DNA of 64,000 nucleotides from assembly GCA_902702965.1 (NCBI GenBank), contig CACRXP010000090.1, positions 477,304-541,303 of the forward strand, in the 5' to 3' direction. Shown in pieces: positions 58,060 through 64,000 of this stretch (within the stretch, counting starts at the first letter, position 1; every line of letters begins with the position of its first letter). The translations under genes were made by a program, and so were the position numbers. This DNA is from Spirometra erinaceieuropaei. Its lineage: Eukaryota > Platyhelminthes > Cestoda > Diphyllobothriidea > Diphyllobothriidae. Under the pieces are notes generated by a model. The model had not been told where the DNA came from, did not search any database, and worked only from the letters and a program-made list of their open reading frames with translations.

Positions 58060-60104
58060 CAGGCGAGACTGACCACCGGCATTTACTTATCAGAAGCTTC
58101 AATGAAGTGTCACAAGGGGTAAAAACTAGATTGGACTGAACGTCACATCGTCTGAACAGATCCCTCGCAAGAGGGATCCACTCTCCTCTCCGAACCCGAA
58201 CTACAACATAATTATCTACTTGCGCGTATCTTTAATTCATTACTTCAATAGCCATAGAAATGTACAGGCCTGAAGATAATTTATCGGAAAAAAGAAAAAC
58301 TTGTTTCATAGTCTTGATGTTTCGAACTATTGCTGTTATGATTTGTGTAAAATCCCGTTGCCTACCATGCACAGTCATGTAAAGATAGCAGTGAGATGAT
58401 TAAGGGAGTCCCTGTTTCTCAGAGGGAGTTAGAACGGCTGTTTCTTACACGGACATGAAAATGCTTAATTAGTTTTTGGACACTTTCCGTTTAAATGTAG
58501 TCGTTTACGGATGGCATTTGCTGTTTCCACAAGGAGGCAGTAGTATACGGTTGCTGAATAGTAATGAAACCGAGGCAACGACCTGACTCTATCTAAGCCT
58601 TATGCGGGCCCAAGTAAGGATCCATTTGGACTGTTATCCAAACATGTGCATTACAACAATTAGACCTAATAACGGAACGGTTTTTTATAGGAGGCACTCC
58701 TAAGTAAATCACAATGTGAAGGTCTGAATGGTACTCAAAAAAACACTGTACTGAAATTCTGAAGCGAAATACAGAACATATATCATTGTAAATCCAAATA
58801 TTGAATGATCGTATAATCAAGAAAGAGGCAGTGTTTAACTTTTTTACGTGTCATTATAGTAAAACGTTTTGTGATTAAACCCAAAACTTAAACTTCGACT
58901 TCCCGCACGAAACACCGGTTGCATTTAGAATGCAGTTAAAATTGAATTTCAAAAACAGATAGTCTTACGACCATGGGGCTGTGGGACAGGCTTCAATTGA
59001 TAACATCTCCGTATTAGCGGTGACCTTTTCCCCTAGTTTGGGGAAGGGCATACGTATGTTCGACTCCTACAGGAAGAGCCGCTAATTAGGCTGCGACCTC
59101 GTCGGCGAAAGTTAGCTGATGTTGACGAGGCAAAATTCTGGATGTGGCACGCGCAGTCTTAAGTTAGCATCACCAAAAATATTGCTGGCAATCTCAGGAA
59201 TTTTAAAATTCGAACTTACCTTGAGCTGCTTCCTCCTACTCCATATAGTCAAGTCATTTACACCCGGGCCAATTAAATTCAGGTGAGAAGTTTGTTACAG
59301 TCTAACATGTTCGTGAGCTAACTCTTTTTACATTTGTAAATTACAAGTCTTACGAGAGTCACAACGGTCGTTCATCGTAAATACCGTTCTCGCCCATGGC
59401 ACCTCAGAGTGGGAATTAAAAGGATCGGTTTTGCAATCTTGGGGGCATTCAACGGAGCAGCAGACAGCATCACCAAAAGGAGATTGAGCCATTGGAATCT
59501 GTGTGTGATTGAGCCTCATCCACTCCTGGCTTACCCCTGTGTAGCCGAAAGTACAATCACACAATAGCTTTGCAGTCAGTTACTGCCTACAGGTTTAAGG
59601 ACTGTTTGGAGAACGGGGGTTCTTTCCTTCAATTGGGTAAAACCGCCGACGGCTGTAGGCACTAAAATGGCGCAATGTAGAGCAGGCAGTAGGCGATACG
59701 GAGAGGACCCGCCAATTCAATAGTGAGTAATATATTTCTGGAATTAAGGATTTATTCCCTCACTGCAGGACAAATTATTTAACGGTCTTCAGGTCAACGC
59801 TACTAAAAATAACGGGAATTGACGTTTTTCACAGCCGGTGGGTTTCTACGACGAGCTTCAGCTCGCGAAACAGGGATCTGACCTTTTTAATAAAAGCTGA
59901 ACGGTTTCATAGTCACGGACGGGTACTAGAATAGCTTCCTCAAATAATCTATGTGGAAAATGACTCTTTGAACAAGGGATGATGACTTTCTTGCCGTTTT
60001 CCTGTTTTCCATCATGAGGTACTGAAATCCACCTGGCTTAAGAGCTTTTGCCCAGACCAAAATACAAGATTAATGGGATGGGAAAGAAGTACCGACTAAG
60101 CCTA
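58060..60104. other. No recognised gene
   Basis: AT-rich with short frames. A box-B-like GTTCGACTCC near 59,060 lies downstream of a hairpin (TTCCCC/GGGGAA), hinting at another tRNA-derived repeat, but the fold is poor. Confidence 0.35.
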
Positions 60105-60330
60105 GGGTTTTCAGGACCATCTGTATTGGATGAAGAACAACTGCGAAGGTTGTTAAACTTCTTAAAAACCGACGTATACCCTTTATTATAATATGAAATT
60201 GAAAGGAGACCTCATTTTCACTCGAATATTTTATTCATGCTTCCCATGAAATTTAAGTGAATGTTTAAGGGCATCGAAAATCAATAAGCAACTTCCACTC
60301 TTCTTAACTAGTCATTTTTAAAGAGTCTAG
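60105..60330. repeat. Partial copy of the foldback element
   Basis: The region shares TTTATTCATGCTTCCCATGAA, GGGCATCGAAAAT, CTACTTAA/CTTCTTAA and CATTTTTAAAGAG-type blocks with 10,850-10,965, that is, the right arm of the foldback element. The rest of the element is not recognisable here. Confidence 0.45.
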
Positions 60331-60966
60331 TCAATAAATACAGCCAACAGTAAAGTTGTCAGCCCATTGAGAAAATCGACTTAATTCGTTAGTTACAGTG
60401 CGGATTTTGGAAATAGCTATTGTATTCGCTTTTACCTCTCACACCCAGTTATCCTTTATTTTATCATGCATATTGTTAACCTCTTACGGTTCCGTTTGTA
60501 GACGGCCCACAGTTGTATTAAAAAATAAGGATGAATTCATGGGTGCATCAATGACCTATTGAGCAAGAAGCCATACACTTTTCCAAACACAAATAAGTCT
60601 TGAGATAGGATAATCATCTGATAAGAGTCTATTCCCTCTGCTTTACTTTCCTGAACATAGTTCAGCGAAGTATTCTCAGGACATTCGAATTTAGTAAACT
60701 AAATACCGGTGACCATCCACGTCAAAATAAATTTTCAGTATAGTGTTATTTATCTAGGAAAGTTATCATGATTTTGTCGATAATAATGCTATTGTGCCAT
60801 CTTATTTGTTTCATTTTTAGGAATCTAGCTAAATTTCTGAAGCAGTTCTTCGAAAAAGCATAAATTTAGTTATCACTCTAGAAGGGAAAAAATCGAAACT
60901 GGGTTATTTCAAAGTCCCTATGGGTTTGGGTCAACACAAGAAACGGTAGACGACACCTCGCCTTGT

Positions 60967-61269
60967 TCATATGATACAAGATAAAAACAATTCCTTAGAG
61001 GCCGCATCAGTCGCAAGTTTGTCGAGCATCGGCAATGTGTCCAGTTTCCAGGCACTAGTCATGGAAGGCATTGTCGGTTCATGTTGGTTGATAAAATTCT
61101 CGTAGAGGCTGTTGAAAATCAGTCCTCTCAGTTTCAAGCGTTTGGTCTTAATCGATCCACTTCTGTGTAGGTGAAATTCGGCAACAGCTGTCACATTTTC
61201 CAGATCAAATTCTACTGCATTCAAAATTGCGCAGCGAAACGGGAGAACAGAGTGCAAAATAGACTTTGC
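60967..61269 (-). CDS. Putative exon of a duplicated minus-strand gene (303 nt, copy B)
   Basis: Paralogue of 46,381-46,683 with the same length, the same acceptor (CATATTTTAG) and the same stop. The peptide has ILNAVEFDLENVTAVAEFHL, HRSGSIKTKRLKLRGLIF, NSLYENFINQ and LATDAASKELF. Substitutions between copies do not break the frame, which is notable given the indels in the adjacent non-exonic DNA. Function not recognised. Confidence 0.45.
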   Translation of the reverse strand, partial: AKSILHSVLPFRCAILNAVEFDLENVTAVAEFHLHRSGSIKTKRLKLRGLIFNSLYENFINQHEPTMPSMTSAWKLDTLPMLDKLATDAASKELFLSCII

Positions 61270-61630
61270 CTAAAATATGATCGGGAAGAGAGATGAGATA
61301 GTAAAGCTCGTAAATTAACAATACTCGATGAAGACATAAATGATGTTCTGCCACCGCCATCTGTAAATTTTGTTTTGCTGGCGGAGTATAATATCATAGT
61401 ATATTTTTTTCCTGAGCTTAAAATGGTCTTCTTGAATTAAGTGCGCATGTCGCCCAGTTAATAATGAAAACAGTTTTGCAGGCACAATACTTGTAGCGTT
61501 GTTTGATGTCTTTGCAAAAGAAACTTAAATCCACTTGCAATTTCCAAAATGTCCGAAAAAACAGTAAATTTAAGAAAAGCAGAAAATCTGTCGGTTTAAA
61601 AAGTGATGGGAGAAAGATTCTTATAAGAAA

Positions 61631-62194
61631 GTGAAGGCTCTTCGGAAAATTGATTTGTACTCGTAAATTTTCAAGTCGGTGACACCGACCCGTCGTCAGA
61701 CGAAATGAACAGAGGGAAAGTAAAGTCGGCAGACTTGGTCGGCTGGCGCGACAGGACAGACAACGACAAACAGACAGCTGATGTGTGAGAAGGATGTGCA
61801 CCTAGTTGTGGTAGGCCTTGGGGCAGAGGGAGGGAAGAAAGAACCGTTAGGGCTCCCAGTGTTGGAGGCGGTGAAAACGCGGGAGGGGTGGGGATTGCGA
61901 ATCAGTGGGAATGCGGGCGATTGGTCACTGATGCGGGATGAGGTCGGGGGGCAATGCGCCGGCGTTGGAGGTGTTAGGGGGGTATAGGTTGTTGTTCACC
62001 GTGTCGCAATGGGGAGCGGGATGGCGAAACAGCATACGTCTATGTGGCTGTCTGTTTGTCGTTTTCTGTCCTGTCGCGCCAGCCGACCTAGTCTGCCGAA
62101 TTCACTTTCCCTCTGTTCATTTCGTCTGACAAAGGGTCGGTGGCACCGACTTGAAAATTTACGAGTACAACTCAATATTCCGAAGAGCCTTCAC
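61631..62194. mobile_element. 564-bp inverted-repeat element with hammerhead-bearing arms
   Basis: Arms of about 150 bp (61,631-61,785 and 62,043-62,194) are reverse complements: GTGAAGGCTCTTCGG at the outer ends, the CTCGTAAATTTTCAAGTCGG region, CTTTCCCTCTGTTCATTTCG and GGCTGGCGCGACAGGACAG. The middle (61,790-62,040) is G-rich and noncoding. The paralogous block at about 47,000-47,040 lacks the element, providing an empty site. A possible target duplication is ATTCTTA (61,616-61,622) and ATTCTCA (62,195-62,201), offset a few bases on the left. The layout mirrors the PLE pLTR inverted arms at 4.8-6.0 kb, so it may be a PLE-derived, non-autonomous unit. Confidence 0.8.
61661..61703 (-). ncRNA. 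Candidate minimal type I hammerhead ribozyme (inverted-repeat element)
   Basis: Read on the minus strand, UCGU (61,703-61,700) pairs with ACGA (61,664-61,661) as helix I. CUGACGA follows (61,699-61,693), then one extra C. Helix II is GGGUCGGU with ACCGACUU (eight pairs, two of them G-U) around a GUC loop. GAAA lies at 61,672-61,669. The helix III position is a loopless self-complementary AAUU, and U (61,665) precedes helix I as the cleavage-site residue. The right-arm counterpart (62,122-62,164, plus) has CUGACAA and is probably inactive. The layout matches known minimal hammerheads of PLE pLTRs, which favour dimer activity. No activity is demonstrated. Confidence 0.55.
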
Positions 62195-63104
62195 ATTCTC
62201 ATTATATCACCTCGGAATGCACACCACATCAGTTATTCACAGATTCTTTTATTTAACATCGTCAAAAACTGTTTTTTTTACAAAGGAACCGGTCCTATTA
62301 TTTTGGCGATTTCGAAATATGGCTCAAAAGATATAGATTTAGAATACTACCAACTAAATTGCAATAACTTGGCATTAACTTAGCTTATTGCATTTTTTTC
62401 ACCAATTTGCATAAAACTGAAAACGATTTGTGGTATTGCTTTAGTAATTTCCAATGATATCTGAAGAATATGAGGTCGACTGAAAGACTTCCGTTAGGAA
62501 ACTATGCCAGTTGGGGTAATGTCCTAATGTTTTCAATAGGGATTTGCTTGAGGTTCTTCGAGTGACAAGCGCTGTTTGGCAAAAGACCGAAATGATTTAT
62601 TTGGTAATTCCGATTATATCACAGTATGCAGGAGTAGCTTTAATAGGAGCACTGTTCGCCAACTTAAGCCATCTGACCTTGCTGCCAACAGCATTAATGG
62701 ATACGATCCATAAATGGTGTTTTGCAGATTTTGTGTGTTAAATATTACTACTGCGAATGGTTCGGTTTATCAGTGCGTGCTCCGACATGATCTATGTGTT
62801 TTCTGGGTTCTACTCCAGTCTTTTGCTGGCAGGCCTTTCTTTGGGCCTGGCTTTAAAAATTCATGCTTTTACAACATTATGCTATTATACATCCTTGCCT
62901 TTAGAGAAATTCTGTTGTTTAAATTGGAAAATTAAAAACCTTGGCGTAACTGAGCCAGATCCCTGTTAGTGATGCCATTTGCTAAGATATGATTGATGAA
63001 ACAGCCGTTTTCCAAATTTACCTTTCCGCGTAACTCGCATAAGGACATGCAAGTGACTGTGCTTAGAGTAGTAAATTTGCATTGAAATAGCATCGTTTAC
63101 TTAC

Positions 63105-63353
63105 CAAATGGAGCATACGAAAATAAACTATTGGAAATGTTAGGACACACGTCAGTTTGGCCGAACCGTTTTGTCGAAGTGAAGGTGCGGAAAAGCATTC
63201 CTGAATAAAAGGGTCTGCAAGAGTAAGCATTGAGAACTCTGTTTCGCTGTTATCGTTATACAGTTTACGTAAACGGAATTTAGGACTTCTATGAAGTCGA
63301 TCGCGTAAGACGTAGTCCAGATAAACGGTTTGGCCCACACGGGGACAGAAAAT
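63105..63353 (-). CDS. Putative exon of a duplicated minus-strand gene (249 nt, copy B)
   Basis: Paralogue of 48,358-48,606 with identical length, phase 0-0, acceptor (CCTCAAGCCCAG) and donor (TTTG|GTAAGT). The peptide has IFCPRVGQTVYLDYVL, DRLHRSPKFRLRKLYN, NSETEFSMLTLADPFIQECF and TFPIVYFRMLHL. The central 20 residues are identical to copy A. This is the strongest host coding evidence in the window, though the family is not recognised. Confidence 0.55.
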
Positions 63354-64000
63354 CTGGGCTTGAGGGAGGGCACAGGAAAAAAATCGATAAACATATTACG
63401 ATTTAAGTTTCAATAGCACGATTAAAAGGTAAATACAAAAATAAAACCTCGTGCATTCGTACAAAATAATTTTAATCACGAAAGGTGATTCTAACTAGAA
63501 TATTACAAGATGGCCGGTAATAACATTTAATTATTAAAGACGTGTTGACAACTCGTTAGTGTTTATAGGCTTGAATTGAGTCTGTTTTTTGTCCACTTTG
63601 TTAGTTTATGCCATCTTCTATCTACTAACCGTCTTTATAAAGTTATATATTCGCCCACGGACATATTCGTTAGCAAGGTTACTGATTTTCAAAATCATCG
63701 TGATATTAATTTTTTCGACTGTCTGCTTTCGACTGAATTGAGAATTCAGACATAATTATGACGAATAACAATGTTAAGCGTGGCACTGCCAAACAGTTTA
63801 GTAAGCTAACTTTGCCAAACTAGACATTTCAGCCAAGAGATGTCGGTTTCATTCAAAAAAATTGCGAAGACTAATTTTCATAAATTTTATCATCATTAAT
63901 TAAACAATATGCCGAGCAAAACATGTTATCTCCAAGCTAAAATTTAATATAGGCGACTTTAACAAAGGATTTTATCGCAAGTTAACTCACACGTACGTTT

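Larger units (their letters stand above)
60870..64000. repeat. Long direct duplication, copy B (runs off the window)
   Basis: This is the partner of 46,215-49,277. Order and orientation are conserved from GCATAAATTTAGTTATC to the window edge. It differs by carrying the 564-bp inverted-repeat element (61,631-62,194) and lacking the 477-bp stretch found in copy A. Divergence by eye is moderate in non-exonic parts and lower in the two exon-like frames. Confidence 0.9.

Noticed and set aside
58985..59075. tRNA-like gene near GTTCGACTCC
   Set aside because: Box B and one hairpin are present but D-arm and acceptor pairing fail; at most an old SINE piece.
59328..59564. Cysteine-containing minus-strand frame of 78 codons
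   Set aside because: Suggestive of a secreted domain but no family pattern, acceptor or paralogous copy supports it.
1..64000. CRISPR array, bacterial operon or phage
   Set aside because: No regularly spaced repeats, no compact operons, no bacterial genes; the IS1595-like transposase belongs to the eukaryotic Merlin group within its own inverted repeats.

Overview
The window reads as nuclear DNA of an intron-bearing animal. It is AT-rich and gene-poor, packed with decayed transposable elements, and has no operon-like packing. Most likely it comes from a flatworm, possibly a tapeworm. The grounds are several families of Penelope-like elements (PLEs) with GIY-YIG domains, a Merlin transposon, Gypsy and non-LTR (LINE) fragments, and degenerate TTAGGG-type tracts. 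That assignment is inference. A run of exactly 100 N at 49,637-49,736 marks a scaffold gap.

Layout. 0-5 kb: scraps of LINE reverse transcriptase and a dispersed repeat. 4.8-8.6 kb: a tandemly arranged PLE (inverted pLTR arm, GIY-YIG end, pLTR, then a second copy with its N-terminus and RT core), followed by a frameshifted Gypsy pol fragment. 10-19 kb: two roughly 1-kb foldback elements with TA-CAGT termini, a second hairpin, a Merlin element with recognisable terminal inverted repeats, and a dispersed GC-richer repeat. 20-25.5 kb: a tRNA-like SINE, PLE pieces (one with 13-bp target-site duplications), and putative plus-strand host exons. 25.5-41 kb: telomere-like tracts, composite repeats, more putative plus-strand exons, and a second copy of the 21.7/24.0-kb exon block. 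41.7-46.2 kb: more PLE and LINE pieces, including the best PLE copy (one nonsense codon, 5'-truncated). 46.2-49.3 kb and 60.9-64.0 kb: a long direct duplication carrying two minus-strand exon-like frames of identical length in both copies (249 and 303 nt). 56-58 kb: a compound trinucleotide microsatellite and a perfect 72-bp inverted repeat enclosing tRNA-like sequence.

The most interesting signal is RNA. Minimal type I hammerhead-ribozyme cores lie in the outward-facing arms of two unrelated inverted-repeat elements, with a weaker remnant in the pLTR of a third. One is the PLE pLTR at 5.95 kb. The other is a 564-bp insertion at 61.63-62.19 kb whose empty site is preserved in the paralogous block at about 47 kb. 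In both clear cases helix III is a four-base self-complementary stretch with no loop, and one extra base sits between CUGANGA and helix II.

No complete host gene can be assembled from this window. The host exons listed rest on splice-site plausibility plus conservation between duplicated copies, and none is confidently assigned to a family.
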